64,000 nucleotides of DNA from Macquaria australasica (GCA_005408345.1 SEMN01000016.1:1984001-2048000); one strand, 5' to 3'; numbered from the stretch's first letter, positions 11,601-22,253 are shown. A program made the numbers and translations. The notes: generated by a model from the sequence alone, not told the origin.

Positions 11601-14600
11601 CAGTGAGTAGGAAACTGTATGGGGGAGGAGAGCGGAAAAAACCTTAGGGAGAGAGAGTGTGTGTGTGAGGTGGGAGTGTGTTCCTGTGAGTCAGGTGTGT
11701 GCATGGGTGTTACTGCTGGTAACCAGGCAGGGAAAAACCTCGTCTCGTGGGGATGTGAGGGGAGTGACTTAATCAGCAATGACTATAACTAAAGAAAAAA
11801 AAAAGGAAAAGAAACGCACACGCAAAGCACTCACTCTCTCTCTCTCACTCTGGCATGGTCTCAAGCTCAGAGAGCACAGCCTCCCAGGTTACTAGCAGCC
11901 AGAAAAAAAAAAACAAGGAAACAATCCTGACAACCGAATTTCGTTCAAAAACACGACAGAAACTACTCCTGCTGCTGTTGTTCCTGTTGCTGATGATGGC
12001 GCCAATGGAAATGACTTGTGTCCTCTGCCGGACTCTGGATGGACTGTAGTAACAAGCTCGAAGTAGCTGTTTAGGTAACAATGATCAGAACAGGCGCTGT
12101 CTGATGTTTTAATTCTTCACCATACGGACTACAGACTGAACTGCCTTGAAGGTAACTGGCTCATCTTGCCCTGTGTCTTTGGCATTCTGTCTTTACATAC
12201 TGTATCTGCATGTGTGTGTGTGTGTGTGTGTTTATATGTGTTGCACTGATATAAGCTTTAGATGTTTGATCTAGACACCAAACATAAACATAAAAGATAA
12301 GATATAATCCCAAAATGAATGTTAGAAATGTGAAATGATTATTACCCAAAGCAACAGAATGAGGTTTTTGGACTGAGCAAAAAAAGTACAAAGATTAAGA
12401 GCAATCAAGCAGCAAGCTATTCCTTATTTACATGCTGGGTCACAGTTGTTGTTAAAATGAACACATTTCCATGGCAGCCTCCATGGATATCCGTATCTCT
12501 GGTGCTGTTCTCAAGAACAACATGGCTTTAACATCAGTGGGACTCAAGTGAAGAGGACTCACTGACAAGGGATTAAGAGTAGTCCTCAGAGACGTCATTC
12601 TCTGCTCTGAAGACGGTACTGGCATATAAGATCTATTTTTTCTCTAATAGTCTCTACTCTGCTCAATAAAAGAATATTCTGCATTGACATGAGCCCAGCA
12701 GCTCAATGGTTCAACTGAAGGCAACTTCTGAGTTCTGCATTATGTTTCATTTAATTATTCAAAACGGCGTAAGCACAACAAAGACACTACACAGACAAAC
12801 TTCTGGCTAACTTTTTTAAAGAAAACAAGCTTGATGTTAAGTATTAAGTAGGCTTTGGGAGTTTGGCATACAAATGTCCAGTCAAGTCAATTTTATTCAT
12901 ATAGCCCAATATCACAAATTTGCCTCAAGGGGCTTTGCAATCTGTACAGCATACGACGCCCTCTATTCTTAGACCCTCAATTTGGCCTCGTGGGTGGAAA
13001 CGGTCTGAAACAATTTGTTGAAGTGCCCTGAGAATGCCTTACATTAAGAAAATGGTCAAACATAGGCCTTATTGATGTGGGATATTTCTATATGGAATTC
13101 AATATCAAAAGTACCGATTATAATTCTCCTTCCAAAGTGGTAGGCTCTTCAATACAAAAAATCCCTCTATATCCAATACTACTAAGCAACTTGGGAGGTT
13201 CAGAGGGTCCCTATGAATATTAGCTAAAATGTGTTCAAAATAACAATAAAATGTGTTCTAAATGACAAATAGATACACTGCAGGGTATCAAACAGGATAC
13301 TGTCCTTCTCTAAACTATTCTCCAGTCAGTCTGAAACCTTTTGGTTATCCTCATATCTCACAAAAATGTTGTTTGTTTACTAAATCTGTTGTCCCTTGTA
13401 CATGTAGCCCCCAAAGAATTCCTGAGTTTTCAGATGATCCACAGGGGCTTTTTCAGTGAGTCTCTATAGCATGTTTCAATTAAAGCTGCTTTCATTATTG
13501 CTAACAATTATTTGTCAATTGTTTTTCACTGCACGAAAATAAATGCACATTAACTCATCTCTGAAATAACCAAATGTAGCCATTCTCATTTACCCACATG
13601 TTTATCTCAAGATATTCTTCTTCTTCTTTTGTCTGCAAAATGTATTAATTAATTTAATAATAATAATATGGAACAAAGAAAGCAAGCTATAACCAGCAAT
13701 TGTCTGTTATTTTTATGTGATAACTGACTGATTATCAAAATTATAAGTGATAGATTTTCTATTGATCCACTAGTTGATTAATCAACCAGCAAACATTTCA
13801 GCACTAGTTTCAAGTCATGTTTCTAGCAGGAATGAAAATATTTATAACAAATGTATAACCTCCATGACTTCATTTAAAAGGTTTATTTAATTACTCTATA
13901 CTTTGTCAACTCTTTATATACTTTACCCTCTATATTTTGCAAAATGTTGCTGAACAGTTTCCTTTTATCTGTTCTCTTTTGTTTTGTATTTTGGTTGGTG
14001 GAATTTATTATACTACATGATTATAAAAATTTGACTAAATGAAGATGAGTTAAAATGTTACTTTTAAATGCTGTGTTTCAGAAAGATGAACCAGAGTGTT
14101 GCTAGTTTTGTGTCACAGCTCAGATAACACTCATTTATAGACTAAATAAGGTACATTAAACTACATTTCTTGAGCTAAAAACTGGCTTCATCAATTAGCG
14201 CTAACCTACATTTTTTCACCCTATTTAAAATCCCTCAGGGGTCCAGGACCACACTGCAAATAACCAATCTGGATGTCTTTATTGCAGGAGTTTTATCTGT
14301 GGTGGTGCTGTCTGGATACGGTGAAGCAGGGCTATTATGTGCCAGCTTGATGGGACGAAATGCAGCTTCCTGTTGTGCCTGGGGATGAGTATTATTTTCT
14401 GTTCAGTCATTTACTTGAGGACCAGGACACCAACAGAGCCCAAGCCCATAGAACCTCCAAGTTGCAGGCCCTTCTCCACTGAATGTAAAGCTTTTCTGCC
14501 CGGCGTGGAGGAAGGAGTAGAGTGGTACCGTCGCGACTGTCAGGTATGTTTTTTTCTTTTCATACATATACAGTACATGTACTTTCTTACTGCATTTCTA

Positions 14601-17600
14601 AAATCTAAGTTAAACAATGCAGTGGAGCAAGACTCATCACCTAGGAGAGTAACATTTTCTGAGCAATGAATTGCACAGAAAATTCTGGATTAAATTTTTA
14701 GTCAAACACTTGTTGTTTGAAGACTGAGGATCACATTAACAAGAATCTGTGGTAGCAATATACTAAAAACAAATTTGTAAAATAAGAAATTACAAGAATA
14801 AATCAAGCCAAACAAGTAATTTACAAGATCCATAAATTGACACTGTGTTTGTGACCAGCCTGAAGACGTATACTTACAAATGAAAAAACAGGTGTAGTGT
14901 ATATATCTTTTTTTCTGTCTACAGGTAGAAAGTTATATATTGAATAGTCGCCTGCAGTGTTCCGATTTGACCAGAGATCTACACTTCATCACAAGATCTC
15001 TGAGCCATGAGGAGGAGGACTATCCTTTAGCATTCATTGTGACTGTTCACAAGGAGCTGGAGCTTTTTGTGCGCCTGCTGCGGGCCATTTACATGCCACA
15101 TAATGTCTACTGCATTCATGTGGATGCTAAGGCTCCATGGGAATACCAGGCTGCTGTATGGAAGCTAGTCAGCTGCTTTAAAAATACCTTTGTCTCCAGC
15201 CGCAGCGAGACAGTGACATACGCTGGGTTTTCCCGCCTGCAAGCAGACTTGAACTGCATGAAGGAGCTAGCAAAGTCCAAGATAGGCTGGAGGAAGGTGG
15301 TGAATCTGTGCGGGCAGGATTTCCCCGTCAAGAGCAACCTGGAGCTGGTGCGGTACATGCAGAGCAAAGAGTGGAGGGACAGAAACATGACGCCTGGGGT
15401 CAAGCAGCCGGTGTCTATGAGACACAGAACACAGCTCCAGCACAGGGAGATCATGGGGTCACATGTAGCTCTGAAAGGGTTTGGACTGAAGAAAGGTCCT
15501 CCTCCACACAATCTGCAAGTTTACTTTGGAACAGCCTACTATGCTATTACAAGGGCTTTTGTAGACTTTGTTCTGAAAAGCCCAATAGCCCACGACCTCT
15601 TGGAGTGGTCCAAAGACACGTTCAGTCCAGACGAGCACTACTGGGTGACACTCAACCACATCAAAGGTAAACTGCCTGTTTTAAAATGGGTACACAGACA
15701 TGCAGCGACTTCCTACTACTGCTGACATAACCTTTTTTTTTTTTTTTTAGTTCTGCAGCACAAATCCTAGTATAGAATTTACCATTAATTATTAACTAGT
15801 GTGACTATCATGTTTAAACAAAGGAGACATGAGGTACAGAAACACAACCAACACATTTTGTACACTGGCTCATTGACTGTGCTTTTAAGGCACAGGTCAG
15901 GATTTCAAGTTTCCATGAGCTGCATGATCTAAAGCAATGTGATGGTAAGGAAACAACCTGCATAACCCTTGGCTGCTATCATGTCTCACATTCGAGTAAT
16001 GCTTGAGTCAAGTCTCAAGAGGTCAAATTTGTGGTAAACTGAAATGAGTGTCCTACACCAAAAGACAAGCATGTTAGTTATTAGGAAATATTGCCATTGG
16101 TCTTGACCAAGGAACTGACGTAAAAAATTAAATTAATCCCTGGGTGCTCCTAAGAGGGTGGTTGAAATGCAATGGGCTTATTTCCCCTAAGGGAAATCAA
16201 TAAAGTGGAACAAACTGTATACTTCTGGCAACATATCTGCCCTGAGGTGGCAATAAAGCCAACTTTACCTTGAGAAAGAGGGCAACAGGTAGAAGAGAAA
16301 GAGAAGCATATTCTTAATGTCCACTTTATGGCTCTTTCACTGAAACCTCACAGACTTTAACCAATATCAGCATTGATATTGATCATTTTGTCGCGACGTT
16401 AGCAATTTGTTGAAAACCCTGGTAGTGTGAAAATAAGGCTAAGATAGATACACTTTAGGGAACTGTTTTGTTTTGTCTTGTTTTTATGACCTTCAGAGGG
16501 CTGTATTTATATCTGGAAAATTATCCTTGATAAGTGATAAGTAAACACTAGCCCTGTTTGGATGCTTTCTATAGAAAAGTGTGGCAGTGCACTGCTCTTA
16601 ACTGGAGGTGGGAAGGTTAACTAGACATGTGAATGAGGCGAAGAAGACGCCGCACTCGAATAAGTACCTGGACAAGCTGCACAAGGATGACATTTATGCT
16701 TTCTTGGAAGTGTTTTCAAACTTATTTTCAATTTTACAAGAGAAAGGGCTTAAAGGATGACAACCAACTGGCTGGTTTGGCAAATGCACATCTGATTAAC
16801 TTCCCCACCTCGATAAAGAACAGCACACAGCCGCTTCATAAAGCTTTTCCCTTGGAAGCATCTGGGACCGTCTCCCATGCAGTGAATGTGACAGTCCCAG
16901 GCATGGCCTAAGTAAATCCTTATAATTCAATTAGGTCACATACTAATGATTCATTTTATCTGGTTATGTGTTTGAAGAGGCTCCTGGCAGCCACATAGAT
17001 GGAGGTTGGGCAGGAGACATCCGGGCAATCAAGTGGAGGGATCAAGAGGGAAGGACACACAATGGTTGCAAAGGTAGAGTACAGAAGTGCATGTATAATA
17101 ATGATGTACTATTTTGATAAATTACTGTACCACAGGGCTTATCTATGTTTACATTCTACTAGTCTTGTTCAACTGTGTATTTTGATAATATGGGAATGTC
17201 ATTGCAACATTTAGAATCTGTTATGCAATTTATAAAAGGAATTAGTATTGATAGCTATAAGTTTATAGTTTGTGGCCAAACTCAGTACTACATACACAAA
17301 GGAGTACTAATTAATACTTTTTTCTTAACATTAGCCTACCTCATACTCTTTAAATAAAATGTGTCTGCTCCTCACTCTTTGCTTCAGACAGGATTACAGG
17401 GCCAATTACTGGCTAAGGCAACTCAAGATTTACTCAACAAAAGATAAGAAGACTGATATGAGGATTTATCTGATATGACGTACTCTCAACTCCAATAGGT
17501 TTAGTCTGTGTTCTATGACCTTTTACAGGTTAAAGATAAAAGACAATAGCATTTTTTAACAATACAATACACGCATCTAATCATCCAAAATCACTTTAGT

Positions 17601-19904
17601 AGCACACAAACCTACTGACAAACACACACCGCATTATGAAAGGTTTGAAATTCACAATTCTGTGCCAAACAGAGTCAGACCTAATATCTAATATAGAAGT
17701 ACACGACTAAAATTGTTGTTGTCATTTTCCAGGGCATTACGTACGAGACATCTGTATCTATGGAGTGGAAGACCTGGCATGGATCATCAACAGGAACAGC
17801 ATGTTTGCCAATAAGTTTGAGAGTAATACCTTTCCAGAGGCACTGGACTGCCTGGAGCAGTGGCACAGGAACAAGGTGTTGAACCAGGCAACTGTTCCCA
17901 TAGAGCCATCATGGCTGCTGGCCACACAGAGCAACTCAAGTAGCAGCTACTTCAACATCAGTGCTGGAGCATGAAATCGCTGCTGCTATGATCCTCAACC
18001 AAAGTCGGGCTACATGCAGTTCAGATTATTTGCACTTGTTCAGTGGCAGCGGATGTCAAAAATGTGAGCAAGAAAAACTGAACTGAGAACGGCAGGATGA
18101 TGCACTGTGCACTTCCAGATTCTGTAGCGCGGCTACTGTTCACAGATGCATTTGTCTATTTATGAAACTGTAAGATATACTGATAATCAGAAGACAGTGT
18201 ATATGCTAGAGGACAATAATAACTTTACAGTAAAGCAATGTAGTTAAAGCAAAAGTACAATGAATCCTATTTAAAAAAAAACATACAAGTAAACAACAGA
18301 TACTATTTGAGACAACTACACTACACAAAGTATTAAAAACTGAATATGCATTTAATATTATTTAATTTAATTTTTCATATTGTTTAATTTAATATTGTTT
18401 AGTGTGTGGTCCAATTAAAAAAAAAACACTTGTTAATAAAACTATTGTTTGTTTTTCTTTTTTAATGAATTAGGGAGTAGAAGGCGTAAACAAACAAATA
18501 AAGACAATGACGAAAAAAATCTCCCTACCCTTCTTCCCTTTTCTGTATCCATGATAGCTGCTCTGTGAGTCTGTGAGCACAATGCTAACATCGGCATGAA
18601 AACATGTTCACAGTGACAACGCTAACATGCTAAAGTTGAGCAGGTATAAAGTTTGCCATTTTCACCATCTTAGTTTAGCGTGTTAGCCCACTGACATTTT
18701 CAAATTAGCACAAAACACAAAGTTTGGGTCATTTGGGTCATGGAGTTATCAAGTAAGTCAAAGGTCAACCGAACTTGCTCAAGGTTTTTCTTGCCTTTTC
18801 CCTGCACTTAGGTAGGTTTTTTTGACTACCTAAAAACTATTCACAGTTGAAAAAATAAGAGTTCAGAGAATTCATTGTGGCTTTTACTGTAAAGCAGCTA
18901 AAGGTAAGTGAAGAGTTATAGTCTCTTAGCTTAGCTAAGGTTAGTGTTAACTGAGGTTAGAAACTAGTCAACATTCATTTATTTTTCCCTGCACTTCTAG
19001 TGGCAGATCAGTTTTATAAAAGTAAAGTGACTTGCTTAGGCAAAGAGCTGCAGGTTCTGAACAGTTTAGATAAACTTCAAACCTCTAACACACATAATCA
19101 AGGTAAACACACCACCTTAGGTGTGAGCTAAACATAACCATGGTTTATTTCTGCTTTATCAGTTGTTTTGTGGGTTTTGCTTGGAAAAGTCCTTTCAACT
19201 ATATTCTCACATGTTCATCAAATTTGCTAACAACTCTCTACACTATGCCAGCCAAATGTGAGATTAAATAAGAAGTAGGCAAAATCAGCCTAAATGTCAG
19301 TGGCTATAAATTCAAGAAATTGTGTATTATTGCCTAATTTCCCTGAGGGGATCAATAAAGTATTCTGATTCTGATACTAAGATGTCTATCTAAGCTAATC
19401 TAGCTCTAATCTAAACATCTCTCTCACGGAGTCAGTTTCCCACAAGAAGCAACTTTTCATATGGTTTCAGATCCTATTTCTGGCTAAGTCAAACAACTGA
19501 TCTGTGCCAAGATGCTTTCACATCCACAGGAACAACAGCAGTGACTGGATATCATCTGCTGTCTGCTACCTTATAATAGCCTGTGCATGAGAAATTACGA
19601 CCATAGCTTTAACTAACAGGCCAGGACCCAAAATGGTTGTGAGATTCCCATGTGGCTACATTTGGGTCATTGTCAGGAACAGTAAAGCGTATAGATGGAA
19701 AAAAAAAAAAAAAAAAAAAAGAGAGAGAGAGAAACATATGTGATGTCCTCAGGTTAGCTGGGTCTGTTCTGTAACCACAATTTCTGCTTTGAACAATTAT
19801 AATAGAAATAATGCCAAAAAATGCAAAAACTATATCCACTAACGTAAAAAGGGGCACTGGAAAAATGTATATCCAACTGGCATTTCAACCATTTTCCAAA
19901 AGTG

Positions 19905-19937
<33 letters not shown>

Positions 19938-22253
19938 CACACATCACAACAGGGTCAAATTGGAGTAGACTGTCTACTTCCCATTGAACTATAAAGGGAC
20001 TTGTAGCAGGTATGTGCAGATTATAGTGACTATTGGCTCAAGCCATTTCTGCTTTGGACCAAATAAACAAAAACTATTTTTAGAACTGTTGCTAGTACTA
20101 TTTTTGTTAATGCCGCTGCTGGAGTTGTTGTTTTGTTCAGTTCAACAAGTTATGAAGTAAATGTTTGGAGGGAATGAGTCTTCGGAAATATGTTGATTTT
20201 TTTAACCCTTCATTTTACTGTGATGTTGTATTACCCAATTTGCTTTGCTGCTGTCAATTTGGATTACCTTTAAAAATTAGTAACACTAAACCGATAACAT
20301 AAGCTATTCATCCATCTATTTGTATTATAAGCCTGTAAAATATTTGCAAAAATCGTAAACTTCAGACTTCAAAATTACAGGCAAACCAGCATCCAATCAC
20401 CCCCAAGCTAACAGGAAGATTCTTAAGCTATAGTGGTCAGACTGTCTCCTCGGGTACATGTCTACTGATCTGCACTGCTGCCTAATTTTTTGTGAGTATT
20501 TTTAGCGTTTTAAATACCTATTATATTTTTATTTCAAGTTACATAGATTTTCTGGATAGCTGACATAATTTATTCAACTAGTGTGCACTGCTTGGAGATT
20601 TCAAAACCACCTATGGGAGCTTTAAAACATTACACTTCAGATTTTAAAACACACATTCTTACCCATCTGAGCAACCGATTGTGCATCTGGGACCACGCTA
20701 ATGCCAGGTTGCTAGTGTGTTATCTACAGTGATATCACGGCTGGTTATTTACCAAGCATTAGCAGTGAGAGATAATCTACTAGGAAAATGAAAAAATGTT
20801 CATGTTCATAGTTTGCAAACCATTGGTCCATCAAAGAAAGTTGGAATAGAGTGACTTGGGAAGAAATTATGAAATATTGCTCACCTTGTGGCAGATTTCT
20901 GTCTTGACCTCCTTCATGGCCCTGTCAGAAAAGACGCAGCCACAGCTCTGCAGGTAACAGAACCTATAAATGAAAACATTGGGGTATGTAATTCCTTTTT
21001 AATTTTATATTTTTTTACCTTTTGGGTCATTTCCTGAACAAAGTCAACTGTCAATACCTTTAAGGTATGTGAGGTGCATTTTTCTAACCTTGTTTGATCT
21101 AAACATCTGGATGAGCTTCAATACCGGTGATGAGAACAGCTGCGTTTTGTCAAATGTTTTCAAAACATATACTGAACATATATTGAAGTTAATAATGATA
21201 ATGATGTGCGTTTAAAGTTTCACCTGATTATATGGTAGACGAGTACTAGACTACAGTAAACTGGATGCACAAAGTTGATCTTTAAACTGAATGGAGAGCC
21301 GATTTTAAATTATACTTGATGAAGAGATACTTAGGTTGTGGACCCTCTTGTTGTTGTTTGTTACCTGTGCTTGCCATTCATCTCCAACCCAACAACAGGG
21401 CAAATGAACATGCCGCAGTTGATGTCCTCATATCTGTCTCCTTTAGCATTTCTTCTCTCTCCCTCCCACTCAGGGTTATCAGTCAAGTTCAGCTCCTTTA
21501 TATCCTGCAGAGGACGAGCAGGTGGATAAACGTGCAAACAATCCCGTACGAAACCAAAGACAAAAACACACAAATTTAGACAACCTCAGCGCCAACATAC
21601 CTTAATCCCACGGACGTGAGCTACAGCCTCGGCGTTGGGTCTCTCGGCAGACTTATCCAGAAGGTACTCAATGATAGCATCTTTGTTATAGAGCCTGAAA
21701 CACAACACGGACCGGGCTTTTAAAACGCGCTGCTCTGTACTGCAGCTACTTTTGTCTGACTGACGATGAACAAACAGAAAGCCGGCTCTCACCTTCCCAG
21801 TTCACAGGAAACGACGGGGCGCCGGAGTTTCTCCTGGCTCAGGGCGCAGTACTTCCATTTAGCAGCCAACTCTGCGTTTTTATCAGCCTGGACACACGAG
21901 CACACAACAAACTCGTATAACAGTAGTTAACCAGCTTCGTCTCTGCGAAGACTAAACTAACACTCGCGTAACTGTTGAAAAGCTAAAGTTAGCCACCTAG
22001 CTGTTGAGTAGTCAGCCAACCTACGTGTGCATAACGCATAAAGTCCGGCCAGTGGCTAATATCTATTCGTAAATAAATAATACACCTAAGACAAATAGCC
22101 ATAAGGTGATAATACTCTGTTTAGCAGCCTACTGACAGCTTTCAAAAACATCGCTAAGTTATTAATTTGAAAAGCGGAACACACCTTCTCGACTTTCTTG
22201 GGGCCTTTCACCAACTCGTGTCTTTTGGGAATCGTGCCTCCATCACATCCCAT
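1346..22253 (-). CDS. rtf2: Replication termination factor 2 (RTF2), complete, nine coding exons
   Basis: This is a nuclear replication-fork protein. Fission yeast Rtf2 supports a site-specific fork barrier, and vertebrate RTF2 is removed from stalled forks via proteasome shuttle factors (family knowledge). Coding exons on the minus strand are 22253-22185, 21887-21793, 21694-21601, 21504-21365, 20963-20885, 4652-4542, 3834-3780, 2238-2164 and 1545-1346. All junctions are GT-AG, and the lengths sum to 918 nt, giving 305 residues plus stop. Human RTF2 is about 306. The protein starts [20 protein letters not shown] and ends [13 protein letters not shown]...WVTHTPYHF, both hallmark family ends. 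RING-like zinc ligands are likely among C37, C51, C121, H132, C135, C140, C142, C157 and C160. The region after about residue 195 is charged and low complexity. The gene looks intact. Exact donor and acceptor choices come from my reading and are supported by the frame and by homology. Confidence 0.96.
2239..4541 (-). other. rtf2 introns 6 and 7
   Basis: These introns flank the small exon 7, at 3835-4541 (707 bp) and 2239-3779 (1541 bp). The DNA is AT-rich with no recognised mobile element. Open frames here, such as 2833-3060 and 3988-4185, show no family signature and no splice context, so I treat them as chance. Confidence 0.6.
5095..5167. repeat. Compound (TA)n(CA)n microsatellite
   Basis: A TA run at about 5095-5116 passes into CA runs at about 5115-5130 and 5137-5167, separated by TATATA. 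It borders the dispersed repeat that follows. Long open frames across it are artefacts of the dinucleotide repeat. Confidence 0.95.
5172..5524. repeat. Common teleost interspersed repeat (SINE or LINE 3'-tail type)
   Basis: The stretch contains the familiar fish repeat wording: CCATCCATCCATCGACTATA, GGAGCCAATCCCAGCTG, ATGTCTTTGGATGGTGGGAG, GAACCCACGCAGACACGGGG and TTGCTGTGAGGCGACAGTGC. I recognise it as a very abundant teleost non-LTR-type repeat, but I cannot assign a Repbase family name with certainty. It is bracketed by dinucleotide microsatellites on both sides, which is common for such insertions. Confidence 0.8.
5525..5716. repeat. Compound (TG)n(TA)n(TG)n(TA)n(CA)n microsatellite
   Basis: TG runs about 5527-5584, AT about 5609-5639, TG about 5639-5650, TA about 5653-5668 and AC about 5669-5694. 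The TG...CA order makes the block roughly self-complementary around the central TA tracts, so it could extrude as a hairpin. Confidence 0.95.
5900..6283 (+). mobile_element. 3' end of a CR1/Rex-type LINE (truncated)
   Basis: The plus strand encodes a degenerate piece of the segment that ends many LINE reverse transcriptases: [16 protein letters not shown] near 6030-6075, followed closely by a DKFW-like remnant. A 3'UTR-like tail then ends in AATAAATTTCAATAAATA near 6265-6283. The upstream reverse transcriptase is missing, so this is a 5'-truncated dead copy. The family assignment is from memory of the motif. Confidence 0.65.
7160..8420 (-). mobile_element. L2-like LINE fragment, endonuclease and reverse transcriptase joined by an internal deletion
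   Basis: Reading the minus strand, about 8420-8100 is endonuclease-like ([20 protein letters not shown], then IIIIGDLIF, then [13 protein letters not shown]). This continues without a stop into reverse transcriptase ([18 protein letters not shown], then [20 protein letters not shown], then the [11 protein letters not shown] block). The usual residues between the endonuclease and the reverse transcriptase are absent, so a large internal deletion joins them near 8090. Stops and frameshifts appear after about 7862. Downstream pieces match YADxTxL-type and RLDYCNALL-type LINE blocks in degraded form. It is a dead copy lying in rtf2 intron 5. Confidence 0.85.
9071..9505 (+). pseudogene. Degenerate coding-like stretch of unknown origin
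   Basis: Two plus-strand frames look protein-like. One at 9071-9253 is acidic ([13 protein letters not shown]). One at 9345-9497 reads [20 protein letters not shown] and then an Asp/Ala-rich end. Stops separate them, and they sit directly before an LTR-like segment. They may be remains of a retroelement or of a DNA transposase. I do not recognise the family, and chance is not excluded. Confidence 0.25.
9560..10010 (+). mobile_element. LTR-like segment (possible solo or 3' LTR of a retroelement)
   Basis: The layout resembles U3-R-U5: a TATA box (CTATATAAAAG) near 9719-9729, a pyrimidine-rich stretch, then AATAAA at 9908-9913 about 187 bp later, and a C/T-rich tail ending near CTTTCAG at about 9993-10000. 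No clear primer binding site or matching second LTR is visible. An old cellular promoter or exon could look the same, since TTTCAG|GTGAGC at the end also fits a splice donor. The boundaries are guesses. Confidence 0.35.
10011..11830. other. rtf2 intron 5, unassigned sequence
   Basis: The part at 10170-10480 is GC-richer than its surroundings and follows the LTR-like segment, so it could be internal leader sequence of the same element. It carries no sustained reading frame. A poly(T) run lies near 10148-10162. From 10500 to 11830 I see no recognisable feature. Confidence 0.4.
12210..12231. repeat. (TG)n microsatellite
   Basis: An eleven-unit perfect TG run in the upstream flank of gcnt7, within rtf2 intron 5. 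Confidence 0.9.
12882..13010. repeat. Teleost interspersed repeat fragment
   Basis: It begins AGTCAAGTCAATTTTATTCA and continues with CCCAATATCACAAATTTGCC and GGGCTTTGCAATCTGTACAG, wording that occurs in a very abundant fish repeat tail. The 3' boundary is uncertain. Confidence 0.7.
13482..13805. repeat. Decayed MITE-like repeat (TTAATCGATTA-rich family)
   Basis: The left end resembles AAAGCTGCTTTCATTATTGC. The right end (CTAGTTGATTAATCAACCAG, then TTTCAGCACT) resembles its inverted form. It appears to belong with the better-preserved copies at 25086-25434 and 49855-50282. The similarity here is weak. Confidence 0.45.
14288..14336 (+). other. gcnt7 5'UTR part of first coding exon
   Basis: The sequence TTTATTGCAG ends at 14287 and looks like a 3' splice site, so a non-coding exon probably lies upstream. 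The in-frame TGA at 14322-14324 precedes the ATG at 14337, which makes that ATG the first possible start in this exon. Confidence 0.6.
14337..17974 (+). CDS. gcnt7: GCNT7-type beta-1,6-N-acetylglucosaminyltransferase (GT14 family), four coding exons
   Basis: This is a predicted Golgi type II membrane glycosyltransferase of the core-2/I-branching family. GCNT7 itself has no firmly proven substrate (family knowledge). Coding exons are 14337-14543, 14925-15666, 16978-17073 and 17733-17974. All junctions are GT-AG, and the total is 1287 nt, giving 428 residues plus stop; human GCNT7 is about 430. Residues 9-27 form a hydrophobic signal anchor after a short cytosolic tail. The catalytic domain shows [80 protein letters not shown] and [16 protein letters not shown]. 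Conserved cysteines and Asn-glycosylation motifs (NMT, NSS, NIS) are present. The start is supported by the upstream in-frame stop. Lying inside rtf2 intron 5 in opposite orientation favours GCNT7 over GCNT2. No damage is seen. Confidence 0.94.
15667..16977 (+). other. gcnt7 second intron between coding exons
   Basis: It starts at GTAAAC after the ATC AAA G codon and ends TTTGAAG before the exon encoding [20 protein letters not shown]. The repeat-like tail motif AATCAATAAAG lies near 16196. A 52-codon open frame at 16602-16757 inside the intron is discussed as a finding. Confidence 0.8.
18435..18440 (+). terminator. Candidate gcnt7 poly(A) signal
   Basis: AATAAA lies about 460 nt after the gcnt7 stop, with another AATAAA-like hexamer near 18495-18501. 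The 3'UTR in between is AT-rich with no recognised repeat. Which signal is used cannot be read from sequence. Confidence 0.45.
18550..18775 (-). repeat. Dispersed repeat, copy of the GCTAACATGCTAA family
   Basis: Reading the minus strand gives the same ordered phrases as 47455-48205, in degraded form: CTAAACTAAGATGGTGAA, then ACCTGCTCAACTTTAGCATG, then CAGACTCACAGAGCAGC. It is a short fragment of that longer family in the opposite orientation. Confidence 0.65.
19318..19378 (+). repeat. Non-LTR retroelement 3' tail
   Basis: ATTTCCCTGAGGGGATCAAT followed by AAAGTATTCTGATTCTGATA is a typical teleost LINE tail, ending in short TTCTGA repeats used as the terminal tandem. Only the extreme 3' end is present. 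Confidence 0.7.
19699..19937. repeat. Poly(A)/(GA)n and (ATA)n simple repeats
   Basis: About 22 A residues at 19699-19720 run into GA units to 19732. A separate ATA/AAT run covers 19906-19937. Both lie in rtf2 intron 5 beyond gcnt7. Confidence 0.9.
19938..20884. other. rtf2 intron 5, proximal end, no feature seen
   Basis: AT-rich sequence between the ATA repeat and rtf2 exon 5. I see no coding exon, RNA gene or recognised repeat. The donor of intron 5 is at 20884-20883 on the minus strand. Confidence 0.6.
20885..22253 (-). CDS. rtf2: rtf2 coding exons 1-5 (N-terminal and RING-like part)
   Basis: These exons encode residues 1-159. Exon 1 gives residues 1-23, starting at the ATG complementary to 22251-22253. 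Exon 2 ends in a split Arg codon. Exon 3 carries [17 protein letters not shown]. Exon 4 carries the [15 protein letters not shown] block. Exon 5 carries [20 protein letters not shown] and ends in CHK. Introns are short (297, 98, 96 and 401 bp). The zinc-binding CHKC motif is split, because its last Cys (C160) is the first codon of exon 6, 16 kb away. Confidence 0.94.

Noticed and set aside
11432..11779. 115-codon minus-strand frame
   Set aside because: Its Ser/Phe/Pro-rich composition comes from purine-rich plus-strand sequence, with no domain or splice evidence.
15116..15670. Long frames on the minus strand and in the second plus frame over gcnt7 exon 2
   Set aside because: They are shadows of the real gcnt7 coding exon, which carries all GT14 motifs in its own frame.
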